DNA of 54,572 bases from Acetatifactor sp. (lineage in GTDB: Bacteria; Bacillota; Clostridia; Lachnospirales; Lachnospiraceae), in NCBI GenBank assembly GCA_016293615.1, contig JAEDDX010000010.1, positions 1 to 54,572 of the forward strand, written 5' to 3'. Shown here piece after piece: positions 35,389-43,531 of this stretch. A program made the position numbers and the translations under genes. The notes under the pieces were generated by a model. That model was not told where the DNA came from. It worked only from the letters and a program-made list of their open reading frames with translations, and did not search any database. Numbering within the stretch: the stretch's first letter is position 1; each line of letters opens with the position of its first letter.

Positions 35389-35949
35389 ATGGAAGATTCA
35401 GGTATTGTGGCTCTGTATTGGGCGAGAGAAGAACGGGCGCTGGAGGAGACCCAGAAAGCATACGGCCGTTATTGCTACAATATCGCATGGCATGTGCTGT
35501 ATGAGAAGGAAGATGCGGAGGAATGCGTGAATGATACCTGGCTGAGGGCATGGAACTCCATTCCCCCCAACCGACCGGCGAGGCTCGGCCTTTTTTTGGG
35601 AACCATCACGAGGAATCTGGCCCTGGACCGGTGGAAAGGAAGACGGACGTTGAAACGGGGAGGCGGAGAGACGAACCTTGTCTTGGATGAAATTGCAGAA
35701 TGTGTGCCTGACAGACACACGGTCGAGGATGCGATGGAGGCGAAGGAGCTGCGGCGCCTGATCAATGCCTTTTTACATTCTCTGCCGGAGAAGGATTGCA
35801 ATGTGTTTCTCAGAAGGTACTGGTACATGGAGGAATATGCCGAGATTGCCGCACGATACGGACTGAACTTAAACACCGTCAAGAGCAGTCTCTTCCGTAC
35901 CAGAAGCAAGCTGCGCGAGTACCTGGAGAAAGAGGGACTGGTGATATGA
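35389..35949 (+). CDS. ECF RNA polymerase sigma factor (second)
   Basis: A 186-residue ECF sigma factor. Region 2 is at about 20-85 ('EDAEECVNDTWLRAWNSIP', 'TITRNLALDRW'); region 4 is at about 125-180 ('YAEIAARYGLNLNTVKSSLFRT' as helix-turn-helix). The start ATG has AAAGGAGG upstream and follows an ECF-type promoter. The stop overlaps the next ATG by 4 bases (ATGA), forming a sigma/membrane-partner pair unrelated in sequence to the one at 10.2 kb. Confidence 0.9.
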   Translation: MEDSGIVALYWAREERALEETQKAYGRYCYNIAWHVLYEKEDAEECVNDTWLRAWNSIPPNRPARLGLFLGTITRNLALDRWKGRRTLKRGGGETNLVLDEIAECVPDRHTVEDAMEAKELRRLINAFLHSLPEKDCNVFLRRYWYMEEYAEIAARYGLNLNTVKSSLFRTRSKLREYLEKEGLVI

Positions 35950-36821
35950 ACAAGAAAGAAGAAAAAGCGTTTCGGATTCTGGAAGCGCTTTCCGAGGTGG
36001 ATGAAGACCTTTTAGAGCGCTGTAATCAGGAGAAGAAAACGGCAGACCGGGGAAAGGTGCTTTTCTTTTATCAAAGGTACGGAAAACTGTGTGCCGCCTG
36101 CCTGTGTCTGGTACTCCTGGGCGGTGCATACATCGGACTCAGAGGAGCCGGTGCGCTCCCGACCAATACTGATAAGAGCGAAAAGATGAGTCTGATGACA
36201 ACGATACAGGGACAGACTCCGGAAGCAATGGAAGAACCTGCAGATGCAGCAGAGGAAGCTTGCCGGCAGGAGAACGGAATCGCCGCTGAGGGAGCAACAT
36301 TGGAGGAATATCTGCCTGACAGTGCGGATGCGTGGACGGAGCCTGCCTGGATGGATGTTCCGGAATACAGCGAAGAGACACGGAATCATTCGACCCTCAC
36401 GCAGCAGACAGAAGCAAAGTCCGAAGCGGAGAAGGACGGAGTTGCGTGGCAGGAGAAGTTATTTGACATGGCGGGAGCGGGCCGGATCGAGGAGGAACTT
36501 CTGCCCGAAGAATACCGCTTTGTGGCACAGACCCGGGCAGCTGACGCATCAACTGAGGGGGGAGTCTCCCTTCTGTATGTGAGTGACGATAAGACCTTGT
36601 GGCTTCGAATCCAACCGACCGACTTAAGCTGCGATCTGGACTTCGGGGAGACGACAGTTCCCTTCGTCAAACTCAGGGGAGATTGGGCGGAAGAGATTCC
36701 GGCAGTGATACCCGGCGAGCCGATGCAATTAGCCTTTCTGTATGAGGACGGCGTGCTGCTGCAGTATTACGGGGAACTGACCAGAGAACAGATCATCCTG
36801 CTTTTGCAGGGCATTCACTAA
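35946..36821 (+). CDS. Membrane anti-sigma-like partner of the second ECF sigma factor
   Basis: A 291-residue protein with about 46 cytoplasmic residues, one membrane segment (about 47-65), an acidic low-complexity stretch (about 75-170) and a C-terminal globular domain with 'LLYVSDDKTLWLRI'. Coupling to the sigma gene and the N-in topology suggest an anti-sigma or sensor role. The in-frame upstream ATG at 35796 lies inside the sigma gene and is not used. No zinc anti-sigma motif is seen. The function is inferred from context. Confidence 0.65.
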   Translation: MNKKEEKAFRILEALSEVDEDLLERCNQEKKTADRGKVLFFYQRYGKLCAACLCLVLLGGAYIGLRGAGALPTNTDKSEKMSLMTTIQGQTPEAMEEPADAAEEACRQENGIAAEGATLEEYLPDSADAWTEPAWMDVPEYSEETRNHSTLTQQTEAKSEAEKDGVAWQEKLFDMAGAGRIEEELLPEEYRFVAQTRAADASTEGGVSLLYVSDDKTLWLRIQPTDLSCDLDFGETTVPFVKLRGDWAEEIPAVIPGEPMQLAFLYEDGVLLQYYGELTREQIILLLQGIH

Positions 36822-36824
36822 AAA

Positions 36825-36856
36825 AAGCGGTGGACAGTGCAGACTGCCCACCGCTT
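36825..36856. terminator. Bidirectional terminator
   Basis: The stem AAGCGGTGG / CCACCGCTT (14-base loop) has an A-run before and CTCT after. It lies between the convergent anti-sigma gene and the two-component genes and could stop both. Confidence 0.7.
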
Positions 36857-36977
36857 CTCTATCGTATCATATCATACCTATAGGGAGCTTCGTTCCCCAT
36901 ACTGAAAAACGCTTCGCGGGGATGCGTACTCGTGCAGATTGAAATGTGTCGCAATTTCGAACGCCGCCGTCGCGGGG

Positions 36978-37673
36978 TTAACGGAGTTCATTTTCACGCA
37001 TGCGGTAACCGACACCGATCTCCGTGTAGACATACTGGGGAAGAGCGGGATTTTTCTCGAGCTTTCGGCGGATGTTCGCCATGTTGACGCGGAGGATCTG
37101 GTTATTGCTGTCCATATACGGGCCCCAGATAGAGTTCATAATATAAGTATAGGTCAGCACACGACCTGAATTTTCCGCGAGCAGAGAGAGAAGCTGATAC
37201 TCGATCTGTGTAAGGTGGACCTCCCGGCCGTCCAGCGTTACCAGCCGCTTCTCAAAGTCCAGGGTCAGCCCGAGCGCCTTGTAGACCCGGCCGGACGCAA
37301 GGTTGTGCTGGTGACGCAGACCCGTGCGGATTCTGGCCATCAGCTCCGCCGGTCCGAAGGGTTTGGTGAGATAGTCGTCAGCGCCCAGATCCAGGGCGGT
37401 TACCTTGTCCTGCTCCGTGGTTCTGGCGGAGATTACAATGATGGGAATGCCGGTCCAGCTGCGAAGCTTTTGGATGACTTCACATCCGTCCATGTCGGGA
37501 AGCCCCAGATCCAACAGTATGACATCAGGTCTGTTGGAAGCGGCGAGACTGATTCCTTCCGTACCGCTTGCGGCCGTCGTGACCAGATAACCGTTGTTGC
37601 AAAGTGTAGTTGTGATAAAGGAGCAGATGCTGCGGTCATCCTCGATGAGCAGTATCCGAATCTTTGCGTTCAT
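36978..37673 (-). CDS. OmpR/KdpE-family response regulator
   Basis: A 231-residue regulator: receiver domain (about 5-118) with the acidic pair in 'LLIEDDRS', phospho-acceptor Asp in 'VILLDLGLPDMDG', Thr/Ser in 'IIVISAR' and Lys in 'YLTKPF'. A winged-helix DNA-binding domain follows (about 135-225), ending 'YIMNSIWGPYMDSNNQILRVN' in short pieces typical of KdpE. It overlaps the end of its kinase gene by 38 bases. No kdpABC potassium pump genes are in the window, so targets are unknown. Confidence 0.9.
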   Translation of the reverse strand: MNAKIRILLIEDDRSICSFITTTLCNNGYLVTTAASGTEGISLAASNRPDVILLDLGLPDMDGCEVIQKLRSWTGIPIIVISARTTEQDKVTALDLGADDYLTKPFGPAELMARIRTGLRHQHNLASGRVYKALGLTLDFEKRLVTLDGREVHLTQIEYQLLSLLAENSGRVLTYTYIMNSIWGPYMDSNNQILRVNMANIRRKLEKNPALPQYVYTEIGVGYRMRENELR

Positions 37674-38640
37674 ATGTACCTGCTTTCTTTTTGGGAAGTG
37701 TAAAAATAAACTCGGCGCCCTTGTCGTGATTGCGGCCGATTAAAGTACCGTTGTGTGCGGCAATGATTGTTTTGCAGATGGTAAGTCCGATGCCCATGCC
37801 CTTTTGAGCGTCCGGGACATTGTTCGTGTAACCCGCACCGTCGAAGAGATGTTCCAGCTGGGCGTCCGGGATGCCGGTACCGTAATCTCTGACGGTAAAC
37901 GATACATGGTCCGGTGAGTTTGTAACGATCAGGTCAACAGGCAAATGGGTGCCTGAGTGGAAATAAGCGTTTTCCAGAAGGTTGATCATGACCTGCTCGA
38001 TGAGGATGGCGTCCATCGGAATCCACAGGAACTCTTCCGGCACCGAGACATGAATCTCGAACCCGGGGTGGCGTGACTGCAGCTTCTGCAGGGCTTCTCC
38101 GATGATCTCCTCCACAGATTCTTCGGTAGTGCTGATCGAAAGGTTGCTTCCCCTGATACGGGTGACGGTCAGGAGGTTTTCCACCATGTGCAGCAGCCAG
38201 GTGGAATCCTCGCTGATGTTTTTCACAAGTTCATCCTTTTCACTTTGCTGTAAGAAAGAACCGTTCTCCAGATAAGCATAGCAGTTGCCGATAATGCCCG
38301 TCAACGGGGTACGCAGATCGTGGGAGACTGCCCGCAGGAGGTTCGCACGCATCTTCTCCACCTCGGCTTCGGCGAGCTTCTTCTCATGCTCGGCAATCAG
38401 GATCTCCTGTCGGGCTGATTTGCGGGCTGCGTGGTCAAGAATATAGAGAAACACCAGCGTATAGCACACAAAACACAGCGCGGAGAGCGCAACCACAGCA
38501 GGTGAGACGACGATGGCGGCATCTGAGATACAGCAATAGATATAATAAAAAAACAGGGGCACCGCCATACAGAGGAAGGACAGCAGTATGGCATATGGAT
38601 AGCGGTGCCGGAACAATCTCGAGATCGGGTCATGCCGCAT
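37636..38640 (-). CDS. Sensor histidine kinase, KdpD-like core
   Basis: A 334-residue membrane kinase with two membrane segments (about 15-37 and 43-65) and almost no extracellular loop. It has a DHp domain with the His in 'AVSHDLRTPLTGIIG' and an ATPase domain with 'INLLENAYFHS', 'DYGTGIP' and 'GMGIGLTICKTI'. The kinase core is like KdpD but the N-terminal KdpD and Usp domains are absent. ATG 38640, with AAAGAAGG upstream, is chosen because earlier in-frame ATGs at 38685 and 38760 fall in or before the promoter. Confidence 0.88.
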   Translation of the reverse strand: MRHDPISRLFRHRYPYAILLSFLCMAVPLFFYYIYCCISDAAIVVSPAVVALSALCFVCYTLVFLYILDHAARKSARQEILIAEHEKKLAEAEVEKMRANLLRAVSHDLRTPLTGIIGNCYAYLENGSFLQQSEKDELVKNISEDSTWLLHMVENLLTVTRIRGSNLSISTTEESVEEIIGEALQKLQSRHPGFEIHVSVPEEFLWIPMDAILIEQVMINLLENAYFHSGTHLPVDLIVTNSPDHVSFTVRDYGTGIPDAQLEHLFDGAGYTNNVPDAQKGMGIGLTICKTIIAAHNGTLIGRNHDKGAEFIFTLPKKKAGTYERKDSDTAHRG

Positions 38641-38685
38641 AAAAGCACCTTCTTTGCGAACGGGTACAGAAAAAGTTACAACCAT

Positions 38686-38714
38686 ATTATAATCTTTTTT
38701 GCCCTGAGTGGCAA
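38686..38714 (-). promoter_or_regulatory. Promoter of the two-component operon
   Basis: On the minus strand, TTGCCA (38709-38714), a 17-base spacer and a perfect TATAAT (38686-38691). Confidence 0.75.
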
Positions 38715-38754
38715 CAGGATTACACCGCGCGATGCCGGGCCTTGCAGCCGGCGC

Positions 38755-38783
38755 TTGCACAAACGGCGGAAAGCAGATATACT
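38755..38783 (+). promoter_or_regulatory. Promoter of the acyltransferase gene
   Basis: TTGCAC (38755-38760), a 17-base spacer and TATACT (38778-38783), divergent from the two-component promoter. Confidence 0.6.
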
Positions 38784-38812
38784 GTTGGTATTCGAGGAAA
38801 AGGAGAAGCCGG

Positions 38813-39916
38813 ATGAAAAGAGAACTCTTTTTGGATCAACTCAAAACAGCCGCAACCTGTGCGGTCGTGCTGCTGCATACTGTGACCGGAGTTATGGATC
38901 ACACCGATATGAGTGCATACCCGGGGCAGTTTCGCCTGTTTCTGATCCTGATGGATCTGGTCTGCTGGAGCGTGCCCGTTTTTTTGATGATCTCAGGCTA
39001 TCTGTTCCTGAATCCTGCGCGAAAGGTGACGCAGAGGGATGTTTTTTCCAGGTACGCCAGACGAATCATGTTGGCGCTTTTGTTGTTCGGCGTTCCCTAT
39101 GCCTGCCTGGAGATGATTGCGACGGAGAAAACATTCCGCTTCGGAATGCTCGCAGAAGGACTGGCGATGGTGCTTCGCGGAGAAAGCTGGGCGCATCTGT
39201 GGTATCTGTACCTGATTCTTGTGTTGTACCTTGTGACACCGCTGCTACGGGCCGTTTTGACCATGCTGCCCGTTTGGAGCGTGTATCTGCTGCAGGGCAT
39301 ACTGTTGGTCTGCTTCAGCGTGCTGCCTTTCTTTGGCAGGGTATTCGGCGTCGGCAGTCTGAGCGCAATACCGGCGGGAGGGATCTATTTCTTCTATTAT
39401 ATATGCGGATATCTGTTCGCTGTGCGGAAAAGCGGCGGGACGAAGACTGCGGAGGCTTTCATTCAGAATCAGACAGAGAATCCGACAACAGGTCAGACGA
39501 CGAACCGGGCGGGGAAGAGAAGCAGCCTGCCGATGCTGTGTGCCCTGACGGTGGGGGTCGGAATGCTGCTTAGCAGAGTGAGCGGCAGCTATACGCTTCT
39601 GATGGCTTACAATTATCCGTTTACGGTTTTGCTTGCTGTTTTGCTATTTGCGGGAGCCTACAGTCTGCGCCGTGACTGCGATGCCGGAACACTAAAAAAT
39701 ACCGGCATCTGGGAGAAACTTTCCGCAATCAGTTTTACGGTGTATCTCACACATCCGGTATTTTTGAATCTGTATTATAAAATGCTGCATCTATCCCCGC
39801 TGCAGTACCCGATTGCCATCTCGCTTCCGCTCTTTTTCCTGGGAGCGTTACTGCCGGCGGCGTTCACGGCGGTGGTTTTGCGGACCATTCCGTTCCTGCG
39901 CAGAAATGTGCTGTAG
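38813..39916 (+). CDS. Acyltransferase-3 family membrane protein
   Basis: A 367-residue polytopic protein of about ten membrane segments. The N-terminus 'FLDQLKTAATCAVVLLHT' is the family's signature, with the conserved His of the first segment, and 'SVPVFLMISGYLFL' is the second block. 'ISFTVYLTHP' near the C-terminus is also typical. These proteins O-acetylate or otherwise acylate surface sugars. ATG 38813 has AAAAGGAGA upstream and lies after the promoter; an earlier in-frame start at 38708 is upstream of the promoter. Confidence 0.85.
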   Translation: MKRELFLDQLKTAATCAVVLLHTVTGVMDHTDMSAYPGQFRLFLILMDLVCWSVPVFLMISGYLFLNPARKVTQRDVFSRYARRIMLALLLFGVPYACLEMIATEKTFRFGMLAEGLAMVLRGESWAHLWYLYLILVLYLVTPLLRAVLTMLPVWSVYLLQGILLVCFSVLPFFGRVFGVGSLSAIPAGGIYFFYYICGYLFAVRKSGGTKTAEAFIQNQTENPTTGQTTNRAGKRSSLPMLCALTVGVGMLLSRVSGSYTLLMAYNYPFTVLLAVLLFAGAYSLRRDCDAGTLKNTGIWEKLSAISFTVYLTHPVFLNLYYKMLHLSPLQYPIAISLPLFFLGALLPAAFTAVVLRTIPFLRRNVL

Positions 39917-40807
39917 TTATCTGCTCCAGCGGCCTGACGCACCGCAGGGAAGCACCAGCCCGGACTCTGTCACGGGAAGACCGATCTCTTCGGCTTCCAC
40001 ATGGCCGCCGAAACGCTTTGCCACTGTAGTGTTGATCATATAGGAAAGAACGGCGGGCTGCAGGCCGGTCGTGTAGGAGTTGATCAGGAAGAACAAAGGA
40101 TCATCGGAGAGAATCTGCGTGGTCAGCTCGATAAAGGGCCAGATGCTTTCCTCTATCTTCCAGATCTCGCCCTTGGGTCCTCTTCCGTAGGAGGGAGGAT
40201 CCATGATGATACCGTCATATTTGTTGCCGCGGCGGATCTCACGCTCCACGAATTTGACGCAGTCGTCGACGAGCCAGCGGATGGGAGCATCCGCGAGACC
40301 GGAAGCGGCGGCGTTTTCTTTTGCCCAGCCAACCATGCCCTTCGAGGCATCCACATGAGTGACGCGTGCTCCGGCGGCTGCCGCAGCCAAGGTTGCGCCC
40401 CCTGTGTAGGCGAAGAGGTTCAGAACATTGACGGGGCGGCCCGCATTCTGAATCAGACCGGAAAACCAGTCCCAGTTGGTCGCCTGCTCCGGAAACAGAC
40501 CGGTGTGCTTGAAGCTGAACGGTTTCAAATGGAAGGTGAGCTGCTTCTGCGTTCCGACCGACATGTGCGGCAGCGGATACTGAATGCTCCATTCATTCGG
40601 AAGATGGAAAAACTCCCACTCGCCGCCGCCCTTGGTGCTGCGGTGATAGTGGCCGTTCTTCTGCTTCCAGCCTTTGTGATTGTGCGGCGTATTCCAGATG
40701 ACCTGAGGATCGGGACGCACGAGAATGTAATCGCCCCAGCGCTCGAGCTTTTCACCGTTAGAGGTGTCCAGAACTTCATAATCCTTCCAGTTATTTGCTA
40801 TCCACAT
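39917..40807 (-). CDS. Class I SAM-dependent methyltransferase (RlmI-like)
   Basis: A 296-residue enzyme. The AdoMet pocket has 'VLNLFAYTGGATLAAAAAG' and 'VTHVDASKGMVGWAKENA', and the catalytic motif is 'GIIMDPPSYGRG'. This matches the methyltransferase part of COG1092 (RlmI/RlmK-type rRNA cytosine methyltransferases) but without the usual PUA domain. The N-terminal 100 residues form another domain with 'SVGTQKQLTFHLKPFSFKHT'. ATG 40807, with AAAGGA upstream, is chosen over 40837. The last codon abuts the end of the convergent acyltransferase gene. Confidence 0.85.
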   Translation of the reverse strand: MWIANNWKDYEVLDTSNGEKLERWGDYILVRPDPQVIWNTPHNHKGWKQKNGHYHRSTKGGGEWEFFHLPNEWSIQYPLPHMSVGTQKQLTFHLKPFSFKHTGLFPEQATNWDWFSGLIQNAGRPVNVLNLFAYTGGATLAAAAAGARVTHVDASKGMVGWAKENAAASGLADAPIRWLVDDCVKFVEREIRRGNKYDGIIMDPPSYGRGPKGEIWKIEESIWPFIELTTQILSDDPLFFLINSYTTGLQPAVLSYMINTTVAKRFGGHVEAEEIGLPVTESGLVLPCGASGRWSR

Positions 40808-40892
40808 ATTGCATATCCTTTCCTGTTGTTGTATCATAAAAGCCTGTGGGCAGGTGCTGCTATTGTCAGAGCCCTTTGTCCTTCGACAGTTC

Positions 40893-40921
40893 GATTATAC
40901 AGAATTGCGTACGGACTGTAA
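40893..40921 (-). promoter_or_regulatory. Promoter of the methyltransferase gene
   Basis: On the minus strand, TTTACA (40916-40921), a 17-base spacer and a perfect TATAAT (40893-40898). Confidence 0.75.
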
Positions 40922-41023
40922 AGGGTCAGAAAAGAAACCTTGCAGAGAGAGAGTATTCCGGCGCTGTCTGCCGTGGAGTGCGGGGAGCAAAAGCCCTGCG
41001 CGGATTGTATGAAAAAAAGAACA

Positions 41024-41070
41024 ATTTTTTATAAAAAATGCTTGCAATAAAAGGAAGTACAGTGTATACT
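41024..41070 (+). promoter_or_regulatory. S10 superoperon promoter with possible UP element
   Basis: TTGCAA (41042-41047), a 17-base spacer and TATACT (41065-41070). Directly upstream is a perfect A/T-only palindrome, 41024-41039 (A-T6-A-T-A6-T), well placed as an UP element for a highly expressed operon. Confidence 0.75.
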
Positions 41071-41076
41071 TGTCAT

Positions 41077-41338
41077 TGCTGTGGCATGATAGCTGTGAAG
41101 CGTGAGGTTGCCGGCAGTCAGAAATGGCGGTCGGGTTTTCCGTGGAGCGAATGTCAAGTTAGAAAACTGACGACAAGTCACTGTACCGTTTAAAAGTCTG
41201 CAGAAGATGCAGAAACGACGTGTGAAAGCTCTTGAGTCCGGATTTGTTGCGTAAGGATTTAGGACACACACGGGAGAGTGTACAGTCACCGCTTGTCGTA
41301 CTTGAGTTTAAAAGTGCGAAAAGGAGGCGACTTTTTTT
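41077..41338 (+). promoter_or_regulatory. Structured 5' leader of the S10 superoperon
   Basis: About 260 bases of transcribed leader with nested pairings. A long-range helix joins ACGACAAG (41170-41177) plus ACTGT (41180-41184) to ACAGT (41282-41286) plus CTTGTCGT (41292-41299). Inside are TCTGCA/TGCAGA (41197-41213), CGTGTG/CACACG (41219-41224 with 41267-41272) and GTCC/GGAC (41236-41239 with 41262-41265). It may be an autogenous ribosomal-protein (for example L4) leader; this is inference. The remainder of the 531-base gap from 40808 holds the two promoters. Confidence 0.5.
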
Positions 41339-41656
41339 ATGGCAAGTCAAGTAATGAGAATTACACTGAAAGCTTATGAGCATCAGCTTGTGGATGCATC
41401 TGCTAAGAAAATCATCGATACTGTAAAGAAAACCGGAGCTGAGGTTAGCGGACCGGTACCCCTTCCTACCAAGAAAGAGGTTGTAACCATTCTGAGAGCA
41501 GTACACAAATACAAAGACTCCAGAGAGCAGTTCGAGCAGAGAACTCATAAGAGACTGATCGATATCATTGCACCGAACCAGAAGACAGTTGATGCTTTGC
41601 AGAGACTGGAAATGCCTGCAGGTGTATACATCGATATCAAAATGAAAACAAAGTAA
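41339..41656 (+). CDS. rpsJ: 30S ribosomal protein S10
   Basis: A 105-residue protein with the S10 core: 'RITLKAYEHQLVD', 'GPVPLPTKKEV' and the 'RTHKRLIDI' segment. It forms part of the 30S head and, in many bacteria, is also NusE in transcription antitermination. Length is normal. It is the first gene of the superoperon, preceded by AAAAGGAGGCGA and a structured leader. A 141-base gap with a hairpin separates it from rplC. Confidence 0.98.
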   Translation: MASQVMRITLKAYEHQLVDASAKKIIDTVKKTGAEVSGPVPLPTKKEVVTILRAVHKYKDSREQFEQRTHKRLIDIIAPNQKTVDALQRLEMPAGVYIDIKMKTK

Positions 41657-41703
41657 GTAAAACAAAACCTCTACTAGACGTAAGAACACGACTTCGGCAG
41701 AGT

Positions 41704-41727
41704 CCGGAGTTAGGAGAAAAACTCCGG
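41704..41727 (+). promoter_or_regulatory. Intercistronic hairpin, rpsJ-rplC
   Basis: CCGGAGTT / AACTCCGG with an 8-base loop and no T-run. It is probably an mRNA processing, stability or regulatory element rather than a terminator. Confidence 0.45.
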
Positions 41728-41797
41728 CAGTCATGACGCAACAGTGATTGTGTGGTCCGCTATGTAGAAAGCCCGATGAGGCAGAAAGAGAGGAAAA

Positions 41798-42481
41798 ATG
41801 AAGAAAGCAATTTTGGCAACCAAAGTCGGAATGACTCAAATCTTCAACGAAGACGGCGTACTGGTTCCCGTAACCGTTCTTCAGGCCGGCCCCTGTGTGG
41901 TAACCCAGGTTAAGACGGTTGAGAACGACGGCTACAGCGCAGTACAGGTAGGCTTCGTAGACAAGAAGGAAAAAATTGTTAACAAGGATGCGAATGGTAA
42001 GAAGGAAATCATTCACAGACATGGTGTGAACAAGGCTGAAGCAGGCCACTTCAAGAAGGCAGGCGTAAGCGCAAAGAGATACATCAGAGAGTTCAAGCTC
42101 GAGAACGCTGAAGAGTATACCATGGGTGCAGAGATCAAGGCTGACATCTTCGCTGCAGGCGACAAGATCGACGCTTCCGCAATCACCAAGGGAAAAGGCT
42201 TCCAGGGCGCGATCAAGAGACTCGGCCAGCACAGAGGACCTATGAAGCACGGTTCCAAGTTCCATCGTCATCAGGGTTCTAACGGTGCGTGCTCATCCCC
42301 CAGCCGTGTATTTAAGGGCAAGGGAATGCCCGGCCACATGGGTTGTGTAAAAGTAACTGTTCAGAATCTTGAGGTTGTAAGAGTAGATGCTGAAAAGAAT
42401 CTGCTTCTTGTCAAGGGTGCAGTACCCGGACCCAAGAAAGCATTAGTAACCATCAAAGAGACCACTAAGGTCGAAGCATAG
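41798..42481 (+). CDS. rplC: 50S ribosomal protein L3
   Basis: A 227-residue protein starting 'KKAILATKVGMTQIFNEDG', with the central loop 'RLGQHRGPMKHGSKFHRHQG' that reaches the peptidyl-transferase centre and the conserved 'KGKGMPGHMG'. L3 is an early 23S rRNA-binding assembly protein. It is slightly longer than many bacterial L3 proteins. The following gene, rplD, begins 26 bases downstream. Confidence 0.98.
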   Translation: MKKAILATKVGMTQIFNEDGVLVPVTVLQAGPCVVTQVKTVENDGYSAVQVGFVDKKEKIVNKDANGKKEIIHRHGVNKAEAGHFKKAGVSAKRYIREFKLENAEEYTMGAEIKADIFAAGDKIDASAITKGKGFQGAIKRLGQHRGPMKHGSKFHRHQGSNGACSSPSRVFKGKGMPGHMGCVKVTVQNLEVVRVDAEKNLLLVKGAVPGPKKALVTIKETTKVEA

Positions 42482-42507
42482 TTTAGTGCGAAAGGAGGAC
42501 CAATCAG

Positions 42508-43128
42508 ATGGCAAACGTATCTGTTTATAATATGGAAGGCAAGGAAGTTGGCACAATCGAATTAAACGATGCAGTATTCGGTGTTGAAGTAAATGAGCAC
42601 CTGGTACACATGGCGGTTGTACAGCAGCTTGCGAATAATCGTCAGGGAACTCAGAAGGCAAAGACCCGTTCTGAAGTATCCGGCGGCGGAAGAAAGCCCT
42701 GGAGACAGAAGGGAACCGGTCATGCAAGACAGGGTTCAACCCGTGCTCCTCAGTGGACCGGCGGCGGCGTAGTGTTCGCTCCCGTACCCAGAGATTATTC
42801 CTTCAAGCTCAACAAGAAGGAAAAGAGAGCAGCTCTCAAGTCTGCACTGACCAGCAAGGTTCAGGACAGCAAGCTGATCGTAGTTGACGAGCTGAAGTTC
42901 GACGAGATCAAGACCAAGAATTTCGTAACCGTTATGAACAACCTGAAGGTTGAAAAGGGCCTGGTTGTTATCGCTGAGAATGATGCAAACGTTGTTCTTT
43001 CCGCAAGAAACGTTGCAGATATCGATACTACACTGGTTAACACCATCAATGTATTCGACATCATGAAGGCTAAGACAGTTGTTCTGACCAAGGACGCTGT
43101 TGCAAAGATCGAGGAGGTATATGCGTAA
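42508..43128 (+). CDS. rplD: 50S ribosomal protein L4
   Basis: A 206-residue protein with 'QGTQKAKTRSEVSGGGRKPW' and the following basic extension that lines the exit tunnel, then the globular domain. L4 represses its own operon in gamma-proteobacteria; whether it binds the leader seen here is unknown. The stop overlaps the rplW ATG by one base (TAATG). Confidence 0.98.
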   Translation: MANVSVYNMEGKEVGTIELNDAVFGVEVNEHLVHMAVVQQLANNRQGTQKAKTRSEVSGGGRKPWRQKGTGHARQGSTRAPQWTGGGVVFAPVPRDYSFKLNKKEKRAALKSALTSKVQDSKLIVVDELKFDEIKTKNFVTVMNNLKVEKGLVVIAENDANVVLSARNVADIDTTLVNTINVFDIMKAKTVVLTKDAVAKIEEVYA

Positions 43129-43427
43129 TGGCTGACATCAAATACTATGACGTAATCCTCAGACCCGTTATTACCGAGAAGAGCATGTCCGGCATGGCTG
43201 AGAAGAAGTACACCTTCCTGGTAAATACCGAGGCAAATAAGTCCCAGATCAAGGAAGCAGTTGAGAAGATGTTCGAGGGAACCAAGGTTAAGTCCGTGAA
43301 CACCATCAACTATGATGGCAAGAACAAGAGACGCGGAATGGTAGTCGGCAAGACTGCTAAGACCAAGAAGGCAATTGTTACCCTTACTGCTGACAGCAAA
43401 GATATTGAGATTTTTGCAGGATTATAA
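43128..43427 (+). CDS. rplW: 50S ribosomal protein L23
   Basis: A 99-residue protein with 'YYDVILRPVITEKS' at the front and the 'NTINYDGKNKRRG' loop. It sits at the exit-tunnel mouth, where signal recognition particle and trigger factor dock. It overlaps rplD by one base. A 104-base gap with a hairpin precedes rplB. Confidence 0.98.
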   Translation: MADIKYYDVILRPVITEKSMSGMAEKKYTFLVNTEANKSQIKEAVEKMFEGTKVKSVNTINYDGKNKRRGMVVGKTAKTKKAIVTLTADSKDIEIFAGL

Positions 43428-43435
43428 GAATCGTC

Positions 43436-43466
43436 CTTCAGAGAGAACCCAAGGTTTCCTCTGAAG
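43436..43466 (+). promoter_or_regulatory. Intercistronic hairpin, rplW-rplB
   Basis: CTTCAGAG / CTCTGAAG with an inner AACC/GGTT pairing; a second stem GCGGCT/AGCCGC follows nearby. There is no T-run. Confidence 0.4.
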
Positions 43467-43531
43467 AGAAGCAGTTTATGTATGCGGCTTGAGAGACAGC
43501 CGCGCAAAATAGATGAAAAGGAGATACGACA

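Noticed and set aside
36978..38640. Full kdp potassium-transport locus
   Set aside because: Only the kinase core and regulator are present; the kinase lacks the KdpD sensor domains and no kdpABC genes lie in the window.
41159..42271. Long minus-strand frame covering the S10 leader, rpsJ and part of rplC
   Set aside because: It is antisense to unmistakable ribosomal proteins and shows no protein family; it is a codon-usage shadow. The minus-strand frame at 43310-44533 is rejected for the same reason.
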